This document shows, one piece after another, positions 23,509 to 35,757 of a DNA stretch of 64,000 nt. Below the pieces are notes generated by a model. The model was not told the DNA's origin. It searched no databases and saw only the letters and a list, made by a program, of their open reading frames with translations. Source of the stretch: Prosapia bicincta. Lineage: Eukaryota > Arthropoda > Insecta > Hemiptera > Cercopidae. The stretch spans positions 59,820,155-59,884,154 of the forward strand of contig JBAIZL010000005.1 in NCBI GenBank assembly GCA_036971475.1, read 5' to 3'. Within the stretch, counting starts at the first letter, position 1; the number at the start of each line of letters is the position of its first letter. The position numbers and the translations under genes are program-made.

Positions 23509-24097
23509 CATAACCTAAAACTACTACAGCTGTTCTACTACATAACCTAAAACTACTACAGCTGTTCTATTACATAACCTAAAACTACTACAGCTGTTCT
23601 ACTACATAACCTAAAACTACTACAGCTGTTCTACTACATAACCTAAAACTACTACAGCTGTTCTATTACATAACCTAAAACTACTACAGCTGTTCTACTA
23701 CATAACCTAAAACTACTACAGCTGTTCTACTACATAACCTAAAACTACTACAGCTGTTCTACTACATAACCTAAAACTACTACAGCTGTTCTACTACATA
23801 ACCTAAAACTACTACAGCTGTTCTACTACATAACCTAAAACTACTACAGCTGTTCTACTACATAACCTAAAACTACTACAGCTGTTCTACTACATAACCT
23901 AAAACTACTACAGCTGTTCTACTACATAACCTAAAACTACTACAGCTGTTCTACTACATAACCTAAAACTACTACAGCTGTTCTACTACATAACCTAAAA
24001 CTACTACAGCTGTTCTACTACATAACCTAAAACTACTACAGCTGTTCTACTACATAACCTAAAACTACTACAGCTGTTCTACTACATAACCTAAAAC
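23509..24097. repeat. 32-bp minisatellite, about 18 copies, nearly identical
   Basis: Unit CATAACCTAAAACTACTACA followed by GCTGTTCTACTA (32 bp). The only variation seen is CTATTA versus CTACTA in a few units near the left end. Every unit contains the palindrome CAGCTG (an E-box) and one CCTAA. The near-zero divergence indicates very recent expansion, and the assembled copy number may be collapsed. Confidence 0.95.
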
Positions 24098-24640
24098 ACA
24101 AAATCAGGCATTTTATGAAATTATGTGTTAATATGGGACGGTTTAACTATACTGCATACCTTGCCCCTTTTGTGTAAGGGATTTCTCCAATATAACAATA
24201 TAATCAATTAATTAAATTTATTTAATGAATTAATATTTGAAAAAACCATGTAAACTTACCCTACAAGTTTATAAAAATGTATTTAAGCTTGAGTGAATGA
24301 ATAGAGAGTATTTAATAACTATTGAAAATTTGTACCATATATAAATAAAGAAAGTGTGAACTAATAGGAGTTGAATAAATTATGCTAAACAAAAATTTTT
24401 AAGAATGCATTTGAATTTCGAAATGATCAAATATGAGAAATATAACGTTTTCTGATGCCCTGGATCATTAAACTTTGTTATCACTAACACTAAAAGAGTT
24501 CGTTGTACTTTTAAAGAGGTTTGTGTTTTCTAAAATTTATTACAACTTTTCGATTAAAAGTGTTGATATTTTGTAGGTATAAAATTGACTCACTATGCTT
24601 TCACTTTTAATTATAAAAACCTCTTACGTAGCTTCTCTTA
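24098..24640. other. Unassigned AT-rich sequence
   Basis: No recognised feature. Confidence 0.5.
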
Positions 24641-24719
24641 GCTTGGCTGAAGAGATATATGCTGCCTAACCTCTACCCTAGTGTGTATCTAACTATGCTG
24701 TCACACCCAAAGTCCACCG

Positions 24720-25345
24720 TCTGGTGAACACAGAGCACCTAATACAAATAGAGATGTCATGGCTAAAGGTGCAGTGAAGCAGGCTTCCCCAGCCAAGATG
24801 GCGGCCCCCCTCTACTTTCCGACCCAGTACACTGATGTCCCGAGCGTCAAGTCAAACCCCGAGTGTCAGTAGTAATTTTTTTTCATGTAATATTCCTATC
24901 ACAAAATTATAAAACATATGATGTTATTACAAATAAACGGTATCAGGCAACTGGCACAAACTCTCTCTCCCATCATTCCAAAAAGGATATATCTTTAATA
25001 TTGTTTTTACTTGAAAGTGAACTTTGTAAAAACATCACTCACCCTGCACCTGTAACAGACAAGTGCACATAAATGTACAGAATATTTTTAAACGTGGATT
25101 ATTATAACGAGGGAATCTTGCTGCTTATACCTGACAAGTTTCCAAATTTAACTCCCACTCTAGTGGTTTAAACCTTGTTATAACTGTAAGCTTTTATTAC
25201 ATTTTGTGCGCTGCACGACGCGGTATTGGAGGGTTTTCTCCAGCCAAGATGGCGGATTGGGCTTCACTATCTCCTTATATCTATTTCATTAGATGACTAC
25301 TCTATTTGTATAAAGTGCTCTGTGCTGGTAAATTATGCTATCCAG
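24720..25345. repeat. Pair of related inverted modules carrying CCAGCCAAGATGGCGG
   Basis: CCAGCCAAGATGGCGG occurs at about 24789 and 25242. Next to the first lies CACAGAGCACCTAATACAAA then TAGAGATGTCAT. To the right of the second lies the reverse complement of a similar string (TCTATTTGTATAAAGTGCTCTGTGCTGG). The modules are therefore related by duplication and partial inversion, probably a small mobile element. The 69-aa ORF at 24863-25072 between them is not recognised. Confidence 0.45.
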
Positions 25346-28014
25346 AACGGAGACGTATAAGGATTATAGCTGTACACTCGTAAGCTGGCGCGTGATCGAT
25401 CGATAGAAAACAAAAAGCTAGCCCTATTTAAAAACATTGGTTTTTGTAGTGCGTGTTGCATCAAAGGCCATCGCAGGCGTTGCAGTGGTTTAGGAAACTT
25501 ATATAAGTAAACTTGTTGAAAACTTTATGTAGATGATCTGCTTAATATAACAAATCAAATAAAACAATATTTATAGCGCCCTTTCGGCTTTATCAAGTCT
25601 ACATTATTGTAATATAAATACTATACCTCATGTTATAATGTATGTGACACTGTCTTTAGCTTCCTCTACCCTTCCCCCCCCCCCGCCTATGTTCACCCTT
25701 CAAGGTCGCGCGCTAGCATACGTGTGATCAGATATACTCTGGTTGCACTATTGCACACATTCAGAAATCCTTAGAGGGTTTCGAAACATGAAAAGCTGTA
25801 CAGTATTTTCATGGAAAATAAATATTTACGTTTACTGATGAAACTATATAATATTCTATATAACATTCTATAAAGTTAAATATAATTCATATACTGAGGG
25901 ATAAAGATAAATAGCAGAAACATCAAGGACATATAAAAGGAAATTCCGGAAAATAACGTCATATTCTAATGATGTACCGGAATTATAGAGTTAGAAAATA
26001 CTAAGAACTGCTCTTTAGTAACACAAGCTATGGTCGGGAAGTGAATGTGAAGATTAATAATAGACAAAGTATTTAATAAAGGAAAAAATTTGTGAAATTT
26101 TAACAGAGGAGAATTATCGCACTATTTGGGTAGTTTTGTACATTACTATGTCGTTATGTGGTGCTGCAATTTAAGCCTCGCAAACAAGTGTATAAATACT
26201 CGAGTTGAGATGTGGAGCTATTGAAAATTAGAGACATTCAATGCAACGTTTATAATGAAACTAATATGGGAGAGGATTAGAACAAAACTTGGCGAAACGC
26301 ATTACTAAATGTGAAGGAAATATATCCAACTCATTTTTGTCAAAGAAACTAAGTTGCAAGATTCAAAAGACGTAACAGAAGCCAGAAGAAAGGGCAGAGA
26401 GATATCAGTCAGCAGAGACAATTTCATTATACGTTGAGACGAAACGCAAAGGAAGAGATAAGTTTTTGCGATTCGAGTTTCCAGCGCAGAACTAGCCGTC
26501 GGACAGAAAACTTCGGATAACTGAAAAAGTTTAGAATCTGAATTAAAGGTTAACAGCAACAGTTTCTCTATAAATAAGTTATGTAAAGGAATAGAGACAA
26601 AGGGCTCTACGAGTATGCATGTTACAACAAAGGTTTTGTATTGATTTTATTCGAAACAAAAACGAAGTTGGCAAGTTTACATTACATTTTGTTTCTGATA
26701 CGTAAATTTGTTTAGAAATTTTGTAAATGTTAAATTTAAATTTAAATTATAATTGCTTTAAAATTACATTACTTTATAATGAGCTATTTTTTTTTAATTT
26801 AATAAAACAATGTACGAAGATAAATACTAAAAAATTAATCTTTGACTGAGTGTATCCCAACAGACCTATAATGATGGCATCGTAGCTGAAACTAGAGTGC
26901 AATTTGTTAATTGATGATTAGTAAGAGTTGATTCTGTTTTTTTAGTATTTACCTTTGTTAATGAGGCCCACTCTAATTGACCCTAATAATGAGCTATAAT
27001 TAACAATATACGGAGAATAAGTATTGTTTTTATGTTGATAAAACGTAATTAACCCATTAATAGGATTTCAACTAGACCTATAAGTCGGGATGGCTATCAA
27101 AGTAAAAAAAAACGATAAATACTAACATTAAATAATTTTGTGAAGATGTCCCTTCGAGAAATGGTGTCATGTTGAAACGGGTTTCATTTAAAAGACAATA
27201 TATCGTGTGTATTTAAATTCTGCTTATTTTTATTATTTATTATTATTTTATTATTAATCAACTCAGAAATAACATTTCTCTCCTCATCTCTTTTCTAATT
27301 TCAAACGCCATAAATAATTTTGCCTATCTTTTACATTGTAGAAAAAATTAGTTTTTTAAAAATTTACTTCCAATTTTATTGATAAATTTGTTTGATTGTG
27401 ACCAATTCGAGTTTAAAATGTATTCATTATATAAGTGGTTCCCAACAGGTGGTCCGCGGAAAATGAATAGTGCAAATAACATAATGAATAGTCGTGCCAA
27501 GTTTTATGTTCTAAAATTTTGGCGTAACCAATTTAATTACAAATACTGCTTTTATATCGATTCGTCTAGACGTTTGTCTTGCATATAATGGAGTCACAGT
27601 GTTGCCCAAGTTTCACATTTCCCTTAAGAAATAAACTGAAACATAGTGTTTGAAACTTGCCGAGACCGTGATTGGATGGTAAACAGAACTCATAAAGTTT
27701 TTCGGTCAAACTTTCAGAATAAACAATGCCAATGTTCGACATTACCATTGCAAACTTTGCGTAGCCAGTGATTCGGCAAATTGTATGGAAAACAATTCCA
27801 GACAGAGCCCTTAATAAAACATTTCATACGAATAAAGTACCTCAATTTCAACTTTTAAGGCACATCATAATGATCTGCGAAATAAACTTTTCCAGAAAAC
27901 TGGAAAAAGTTTTCTTTTTTCAACTTTTGAAATACAGATTTAATCCCTGTGTGTCATTCGGATAAAAGATTGATACGTAATAAAGGTTGAATAAACGTCA
28001 TTTTCTTCGTTTTA
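25346..28014. other. Unassigned sequence
   Basis: Mostly AT-rich. At about 25575-25600 the minus strand reads CTTGATAAAGCCGAAAGGGC, similar to the terminal motifs of the foldback elements here. A run of 11 C lies near 25674-25684. No gene is recognised; the 84-aa ORF at 26305-26559 matches nothing I know. Confidence 0.45.
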
Positions 28015-28021
28015 ACATATG

Positions 28022-28462
<441 letters not shown>

Positions 28463-28754
28463 CATATTTTTATTCAGAAAATCCGTCAGGACACCTCCCC
28501 GCGGACCTTGAAACCCTCTTAACACCCAATATTCTATAGGCTACTCCATTAATTACTTAGCTTAACGTAATCAGCTGATAATCACCTGTAACAGTCACTT
28601 TTAAACACATTTAAACAGCTGATAGTAATTGTTTGTTATTCATCTTTCTAGGTTAGTTTACTTTACAAACGTTATGTTACAAGCAGACGTTTTTCTTTCT
28701 CTTGTTTTTTAAAACAATAATCAGTAAGTTTATAGTTTCATATATATTTATTGG

Positions 28755-28862
28755 GTACTGATCTATACTATTACATAAAAATCTAATGGTGTCTCTCTGT
28801 GTATGTATTACTTAATCACGTAAAAGCTACTGGACCCATTGAGCTGAAATTTTGTATTTATT
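28755..28862 (+). mobile_element. Second copy of the microsatellite-initiating element, short tract
   Basis: CTATACTATTACATAAAAAT and CTAATGGTGTCTCTCTGTGT are followed by AATCACGTAAAAGCTACTGG and CCCATTGAGCTGAAATTTT. The order matches 28022-28462, but only a few GTCT/TG units are present instead of a 320-bp tract. Its presence 300 bp away shows that the microsatellite travels inside a dispersed element. Confidence 0.6.
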
Positions 28863-29049
28863 TCCCGTTCCCACGTGTTCGATTTTAGCGAACAACATTA
28901 TACCCGGTGACGAAGAAAGTCATCAGAGATACGAAAACTAATATGAAAACACTCGCTCACTCTCCAAAAGTTTACAGTTTTGGAAAAATATAATCCCCCC
29001 CCCCAAACGTGATGCTAATAGTGTTGGTATAAATGCACATTGCCCACCC

Positions 29050-29350
29050 CCAATACAATGCGCATAAAATGAATCAAAAACATGTCCTGAAGCTATATTG
29101 AGAATTATTGTTTGTTATTACCACGGAAGGTTAATTTTATATACCCATGAAGTATCCAGTCGGGATGAATATGGTTGTAATTTTATACGTTTAACCAAAT
29201 GTACACATGTAAGGCTAGAATAGAGATCACTTGACGAAGTATTACTCCGAGGAAGTAGTCATTAAACTAGGTAATGTTGTAAAAAATTACAACTAAATAT
29301 CCTGACTGGACAATTTACAGGTATATTTTAGTATAGGTATATAGTAATGT
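29050..29350. repeat. Foldback copy of a dispersed repeat family shared with 50.8-51.1 kb
   Basis: The left arm (about 29135-29205) contains ATGAAGTATCCAGTCGGGAT and GGTTGTAATTTTATACG. The right arm (about 29270-29345) contains the inverted counterpart AAATATCCTGACTGGACAAT. The outer part AAACATGTCCTGAAGC... and TTTGTTATTACCACGGAAGG match the reverse complement of about 51050-51100. A long inverted repeat, no ORF and two copies in the window indicate a MITE-like or foldback family. Confidence 0.65.
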
Positions 29351-29568
29351 ATAAAATTACAAACAAGTCTGTCGTCTATTTCTATTTCAGACGATTTTAT
29401 CTATTTGAAAGTCAAATTTTTTACGGTCTGACAAAGCACCGTTACACAATGTCTCTTGGAAGCGACTGAAAGGGAAGAAAGCATTGTAGGATTTCTAAAA
29501 TAATACAGCTAAGGAAGTTGTGTACTGGATAGCCGAACCATGGAGCAAAATAAAAGAAGAAACATTAA

Positions 29569-30390
29569 CCCGGCAAATCCTAGCGGTGCCATATGGTACC
29601 ATATTACATGCAATGCTAAAAACATTTTTCTAAACCATTAGGCATATTTAAATTTAGTTTTAGGTTGATGAAGCAGTTGGCTATAATCAACATTTTGCCA
29701 AACTTCCCAGCTAATCAGTCACAGTTTGTTTGTCACTGTTATTGTTGAACTTCACATGTGATTTTTCTTTGATGAAAATGGATTGTGTTTTCAAGTAAGT
29801 ACTAAAATATACAAAAATATAGTAGTAAATTGAAAAATACTGAATGAACTTATATCTAGATATATTATGCTTGTGTTAAATTGCAATTGGTGATATTACT
29901 TGCATCAAAACAAACATAACCTCAATTTCTGTTGCTGCGGTACCGTATGGCGTTTACCATAACGTTTGGTATTAGGCATGACATAGCTGTTTTTAGGTTA
30001 ATAGTTTTATCTCCAAATTAATATTTCATTATATATATATATATATATATATATTTATCTATTTATTCTCATTTACGTGTGTGTATGTGTACATATATAT
30101 TCACATATTATACACAACATTTTATTTGCAGAGATATTACATTGGAGGAAGCACTTCTCATTTTAAAACAGGATGAAGATATGCATTTTGATGGAATATT
30201 CATTGAACCGCCTGAAGCTGTAGTTTTAACTGACGAAGATTCCGCTGATGAAGATGAAGGTGGCTTTGTAGATAACTTGAGTGGACGACAGCTTAGATCA
30301 GGGGCTGAAATATTTTCTCGGAATGAGAAATATGAAATATTATTTAAATCGAAGAAACTTAAAAACTCAGGCTTTCCAGGGTTAAGTTAG
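29569..30390 (+). mobile_element. 5' part of a piggyBac-family transposon (3'-truncated)
   Basis: The left boundary is TTAA at 29565-29568 followed by CCCGGCAAATCCTAGCGG, fitting piggyBac elements, which insert at TTAA and start CC(C/T). Subterminal DNA contains the palindromic words CCATATGGTACC and CGGTACCGTATGG. The transposase N-terminus lies at 29774-30390. No catalytic domain or right-hand terminus follows; recognisable sequence stops before the 181-bp satellite. The element is therefore truncated. Confidence 0.75.
29774..30390 (+). pseudogene. PiggyBac-like transposase, N-terminal exons only
   Basis: The second exon encodes DITLEEALLILKQDED, then IFIEPPEAVVLTDEDSADED, then GGFVDNLSGRQLRSGAEI. 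This is the characteristic acidic N-terminal region of insect piggyBac transposases and PGBD proteins. It is preceded by a pyrimidine-rich acceptor ending at 30131 (TTTATTTGCAG). A short exon at about 29774-29796 (MKMDCVF, donor GTAAGT) joins in frame across an intron of about 335 bp, a plausible gene start. The frame ends at a TAG near 30388-30390 after about 90 residues. The full family protein is roughly 550-600 residues, so the DDD catalytic core is absent. The splice assignment is inference; the family call is secure. Confidence 0.78.
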
Positions 30391-30670
30391 TAATAATAAA
30401 GTCCTGAGTTATAATAAAATTGCCGACTGTGTCATCGATCCGCAAGAACGGATTTGGTAGATTTCTTATCAATAACCTTCCGGGTTCGTCGATGGATGAG
30501 TAAAGACAATAAAATGAGTAAGTAATAATAACAACACTTGTTAATACTATTAAAATGGTACATAAAACTATTAAAGCCGAGAATAAAGAGTAAGGTTCGA
30601 CCGAGACAGTACAAGAAAGGGAAACTAGTCACAATGTAGGAACGGCCGCCTTGGAAACTCCAATATATTG
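30391..30670. other. Unassigned sequence between the piggyBac fragment and the 181-bp satellite
   Basis: No piggyBac right terminus and no recognised ORF. Confidence 0.4.
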
Positions 30671-32467
30671 AATTGGCTTGAATGCTTATCTAGAACCACT
30701 TATGTATTACTAGAATGATTTGGTTTGACGAGTTATTAAGAACGTTAGAGGGGTAGGGGGAGGTAGGAATGACGTCTTAGTTTGTTGACGGGAAACCCAT
30801 CACATTCCATGATTCATTGCAACCCTAAGTTGTAAAAGCACCTAGTACCTGGTAGGGATATAGGCTTGAATCCTTATCCAGAACCACTTATGTATTACTA
30901 GAATGATTTGGTTTGACGAGTTATTAAGAATGTTAGAGGGGTAGGGGGAGGTAGGAATGACCTCTTAGTTTGTTGACGGGAAACCTATCACATTCCATGA
31001 CTCATTTCAACCCTAAGTTGTAAAAGCGCCTGGTAGGGATATAGGCTTGAATCCTTATCCAGAACCACTTATGTATTACTAGAATGATTTGGTTTAACGA
31101 GTTATTAAGAATGTTAGAGGGGTAGGGGGAGGTAGGAATGACCTCTTAGTTTGTTGACGGGAAACCCATCACATTCCATGACTCATTTCAACCCTAAGTT
31201 GTAAAAGCGCCTGATAGGGATATAGGCTTGAATGCTTATCTAGAACCACTTATGTATTACTAGAATGATTTGGTTTGACGAGTTATTAAGAATGTTAGAG
31301 GGGTAGGGGGAGGTAGGAATGACCTCTTAGTTTGTTGACGGGAAACCCATCACATTCCATGACTCATTTCAACCCTAAGTTGTAAAAGCGCCTGGTAGGG
31401 ATATAGGCTTGAATCCTTATCCAGAACCACTTATGTATTACTAGAATGATTTGGTTTGACGAGTTATTAAGAATGTTAGAGGGGTAGGGGGAGGTAGGAA
31501 TGACCTCTTAGTTTGTTGACGGGAAACCCATCACATTCCATGACTCATTTCAACCCTAAGTTGTAAAAGCGCCTGGTAGGGATATAGGCTTGAATCCTTA
31601 TCCAGAACCACTTATGTATTACTGGAATGATTTGGTTTGACGAGTTATTAAGAATGTTAGAGGGGTAGGGGGAGGTAGGAATGACCTCTTAGTTTGTTGA
31701 CGGGAAACCTATCACATTCCATGACTCATTTCAACCCTAAGTTGTAAAAGCGCCTGATAGGGATATAGGCTTGAATGCTTATCTAGAACCACTTATGTAT
31801 TACTAGAATGATTTGGTTTGACGAGTTATTAAGAATGTTAGAGGGGTAGGGGGAGGTAGGAATGACCTCTTAGTTTGTTGACGGGAAACCCATCACATTC
31901 CATGACTCATTTCAACCCTAAGTTGTAAAAGCGCCTGGTAGGGATATAGGCTTGAATCCTTATCCAGAACCACTTATGTATTACTAGAATGATTTGGTTT
32001 GACGAGTTATTAAGAATGTTAGAAGGGTATGGGGAGGTAGGAATGACCTCTTAGTTTGTTGACGGGAAACCCATCACATTCCATGACTCATTTCAACCCT
32101 AAGTTGTAAAAGCGCCTGGTAGGGATATATTCTTGAATACTTATCTAGAACCACTTATGTATTACTAGAATGATTTGGTTTAACGTTTTATTAAGAATTT
32201 TAAAGGGGTAGGGGGAGGTAGGAATGACCTCTTAGTTTGTTGCCGGGAAACCTATCACATTCCATGACTCATTTCAACCCTAAGTTGTAAAAGCGCCTGG
32301 TAGGGATATAGACTTGAATGCTTATCTAGAACCACTTATGTATTACTAGAATGATTTGGTTTAACGTCTTATTAAAAATGTTAGAGGAGTAGGGGGAGGT
32401 AGGAATGACGTCTTAGTTTGTTGACCAGGAACGCATCACATTACATGACTCATTTCAACCCTAAGTT
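30671..32467. repeat. 181-bp satellite, about 10 copies
   Basis: The anchor TGTAAAAGC recurs at exactly 181-bp steps from 31019 to 32286. The unit includes AGAACCACTTATGTATTACT, AGAGGGGTAGGGGGAGGTAG and ACATTCCATGACTCATTTCA. Two sub-variants (CTTGAATGCTTATCTAG and CTTGAATCCTTATCCAG) are mixed in blocks. The first step is 188 bp because of a short internal duplication (CACCTAGTACCTGG). Terminal copies on both sides are the most diverged. No coding function. Confidence 0.95.
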
Positions 32468-33764
32468 AAATTATACTCATAATTAAAATTAAAAAAATAC
32501 CAAACACCCGAGGTTTACTTTAGTGTACGTAAATAAGACATAATCTGAAACTTATTACAAACTGCTCGAGTAAACAATAAAACACAGTAAACCATGTGTT
32601 GTTTATTATCATTTTTGAGCCCGGTATTTCAAAAGAGGAGATATTAACCCTCGACACTTGTGCAACACTGGGTACTCCCTTTGATAATTTATGGTCACGG
32701 CGCTGAGGAGTCTAATTTTCCCTCGCCATTGAGGAGACTCGGTACTGGGGAGACGCCACGGGGATACAGGGAAGATATTACGACATCAAGTGTGCAGGGT
32801 CACGTACCTGATATAGACGTACTCTCTATATGCGTCACAGAGTGGTGTCTCTTTAAGAACCCCTTTGTGTAAAATAAATGAATAAATAGATAGTTGTGAT
32901 TTGGTTGGCATAACAGAAAATATAACTGTCCACTGGGTTATGAATAGGGGGAAATGATGACAGGGTTGTTTGCCTAAAGTAAGTCTGCACTCAGCCTGAG
33001 TAAAGAGGTGCTACATGCTACCGAAGTGACTTAGAAGTTCTCAAAATACTTATTATTGGGAAAATTATGCTTGCATTGTGAATTTTTTCCTCACTAAGAT
33101 CTACTCTTTTTTAAACTCAGAAAGATTTCATCTGATTTCCTCTGTAGCTTTAAAGTACCAAAACACTTGAAATTTACAACGATGAAGAAAAGAAATTTTT
33201 AGTTTAGTAGAATATGTAAGTACTGTATGGAACTATTTACTGAAAATCCATTGGAAGGAAGATTCATATCAAGTTTTAAAAGTCGTGTTCATAAAACAGA
33301 GATAAAAAGTGTAGTTATGAAAAAACGTATTATAATTTTTTAAAATAATTTTCACTATTTGGAGTAAAACTGATGAATTTCTAGTAAAACAATATGAATA
33401 CTTTTCAAGACAATTTATTTTTACTAACCATACGTAAACTTTAATTGTAAAATGACCTTGTTCATTGGTACCAAAACACACCTTCAAAGTATGTAGTTTT
33501 ATACACCTTGGCTGCTTTGCAAGTGAAATGTACATAAAGATAGTGAAAAATAATTCTTTAGCTCTTAATTATAACTGTTTTACAATATTTTATCAATATT
33601 TATAATATTTTTTAGAATTTATTGCTTAAAATTTGATATTTATGAGGGCCTAAATGATATTCTAAAAATATATACGAATTATTTTTTTATAAAATGAAAA
33701 ATCTTTTCAATGTGAGTTGAGATTTATTTACTATTTATTAGGAATATACTGTGGTTGAATTTAA
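32468..33764. other. Unassigned sequence with a possible short inverted element
   Basis: At 32645-32806 TTAACCCTCGACACTTGTG faces CATCAAGTGTGCAGGGTCA, an imperfect inverted pair about 160 bp long. It recalls a tiny TTAA-type element, but the right-hand TTAA is missing. The rest is AT-rich and unrecognised. Confidence 0.3.
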
Positions 33765-33986
33765 TAATAAATACACAAAAACCTCTTAGCCACAAACTTT
33801 CTTTAATTTACCCTAATGTACATTTCAGTTACAAAGTAACCATTCTCAGAGGGATAACATACAAAGACTGTAAGACTGTGAGTCTTTGTATGTTATCCCT
33901 CTGAGGATGGTTACTTTGTAACTGAAATGTACATTAGGGTAAATTAAAGAAAGTTTGTGGTTAAGAGGTTTTTGTGTATTTATTAT
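33765..33986. repeat. Near-perfect 222-bp palindrome (foldback element, arms about 105 bp)
   Basis: The left arm starts ATAATAAATACACAAAAACC and the right arm ends with its reverse complement at 33986. Only a handful of mismatches separate the arms, and the loop is about 12 nt (TGTAAGACTGTG). Each arm contains TCTGAGGATGGTTACTTTGT then AACTGAAATGTACATTAGGG. A diverged single arm of the same family occurs at about 60152-60225. The palindrome can extrude as a cruciform or, if transcribed, form one long hairpin. Confidence 0.9.
33901..33927 (+). ncRNA. Hammerhead-like motif inside the palindrome
   Basis: CTGAGGA at 33901-33907 fits the CUGANGA box. Stem GTTAC/GTAAC (33910-33914 with 33918-33922) has a TTT loop, followed by T and GAAA at 33924-33927. 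CCCT before the box and AGGG after GAAATGTACATT could close a short outer helix. The left arm of the palindrome (near 33832-33858) holds the inverted partner. The stem differs in sequence from the copies at 13.8, 61.1 and 63.1 kb but stays complementary. Extra nucleotides beside the stem make catalysis doubtful. Confidence 0.3.
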
Positions 33987-34685
33987 GAGATTTATTTGTT
34001 TAGTATGCAAACTCTACAAAGTCAAAGTGTTATAAAAACAAGTGCGAGATATTTGATACAGTATTAAATACGGTTATGTTTGTATTAAATGCGATCTTGA
34101 AACAACAAGGAACATTATATTAGCAACATATGGCAGATTTTATGGACTAAGTGATTTTACATGATAATAGGATGAATCTTCCACAAAATTATAAGAAATG
34201 AGTATCATAGTTAAGGTACCACATGGGTTAGATACTAAACAAATAATTCCATTCCGACATACTGATCTTTATGGTGGGAAATGATAAGGGACTTTTCGGG
34301 GTCTTACAACTACCTTCAACCTGATAAAAGCGAGTTTTAGACCCACCAGATGATCGACAGCTGACTAAATGGTTGATAAATTCAACTAGAAATAGGAAAT
34401 TTACAAACTTTACAATCACCCAACAATCGAAGAGTGTAGCAGATCAGAAAAAAGCAACATTGCGACCCAATGACAGGTTCCACAGGTTACGACAGACGAT
34501 AGTTGTTTTCTGTTACCAAAATAGGTTTCAGAGTTTTCAACTTAAATTATGATCAGATTTATATATATAAATGTATAAAAATTTTCTTACACAAGAATTA
34601 TTTCAATTTATATATTTTTCAAAGCTTTTTAGCTAACAAATGTATTAAGATCCTCATGAAAAATAATGATTTTTTTAACTCTTTT
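33987..34685. other. Unassigned AT-rich sequence
   Basis: No recognised feature. Confidence 0.5.
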
Positions 34686-34915
34686 TTTTAAGATTTTTTT
34701 TTTATTAACTTGGGAGCAGGTTTAAACTGCCCGAAGCACCGCTACCTTAGGTATATTGTACTTACCTCCCTGATCTACTCAAAGAGCCCCTTCCCTCTTA
34801 CCAGGTTTAGGAGTTTCCTGACTAGTGTTTTACCTTCAGCATCCTCTTCCAGAGCTGTGCTATCACCAAAGAGGTTGACACATCTATAAATGATGTGTGT
34901 GGCGGTCTCCAGTTC

Positions 34916-35738
34916 TTACCCGTATAATCTGCACACTGGTTCATCTTTGAAGATACCCAAATTATGCAGATGTTTCCTTAGTCCACAGTGTTCCGTGAGT
35001 AGACCTATGGCTATCCTTAATTCCTGCCTAGACAGATAGATGAGACTCTCCTGCAGCCCCAAGGAAGGTTTCCTAAGGGTTAGCTTACTGTGTCTCATTC
35101 TTTCAGCCCTGACCCAGTGCTCACAGTGTCTTTCAGCCATCCACCTTCGCACTGCAATCTTGACCATGGATTTGGAAATACCTACCGCCGGCTCCGGTCC
35201 AATTAGGGGAGTTCAAAACCCCTCTTTGGCCAGTGCATCTGCGGCTTCATTTCCAAATATTTCCCTATGCCCTGGCACCCAACCTATCTTGATTGTGCCT
35301 TGCCAGGTCTTCTAGGTTATTTAGGCACTCCCTGACTATGGCCGAGGTGACCACATGTCCGTTTAGTGCCTTAATTGCTGCCTGACTGTCAGAGAAAATA
35401 GCAATCCGGGTCCTGTGTATTCCCCTTCTCGCTATCTCTCCCAGACAGGCATTTATAGCTTATATTTCGGCCTGAAAGACAGAGGTATGCCTCCCCAAGG
35501 AAAAAACTAGTTTTACCCTTGGGTTTTTACAATACACCCCCGCTCCAGTGCCGAAGTCCATCTTGGAGCCATCTGTGTACCAGATCTGAGCTCCCGATGT
35601 TACTGACCCTGACCATTCCATCATAGTTTGGTGGGCCTGGTCAGGTGCAAACATCCAAGTAAGTTGGTCACTGCCCATCTCCAAGACAGGTTCTTTGACC
35701 ACGCACTCGATACTCATATGTCCTGAAACATCTGGCAC
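34916..35738 (-). pseudogene. LINE RNase H domain and C-terminal zinc-knuckle remnant
   Basis: The frame from 35738 gives IWYTDGSKMDFGTGAGVY (first catalytic D) and SVFQAEI (catalytic E). A stop follows, then in the same frame IAIFSDSQAAIKALNGH (catalytic D of DSQ). After a frameshift comes IGWVPGHREIFGNEAADALA (last catalytic D). The piece 34916-35167 then reads LRIAIGLLTEHCGLRKHLHN and EPVCRLYG, the CxxC..H..C module end, with its second cysteine broken. All four RNase H active-site residues are present, but one stop and at least one frameshift make the gene inactive. RNase H would remove RNA template during retrotransposition. Confidence 0.85.
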
Positions 35739-35757
35739 ATTAGCCCAGTTGTTCTAG

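Noticed and set aside
32645..32806. TTAACCCTCGACACTTGTG and its partial inverse as a tiny piggyBac-type MITE
   Set aside because: The right end lacks TTAA and the inverted match is short and imperfect.
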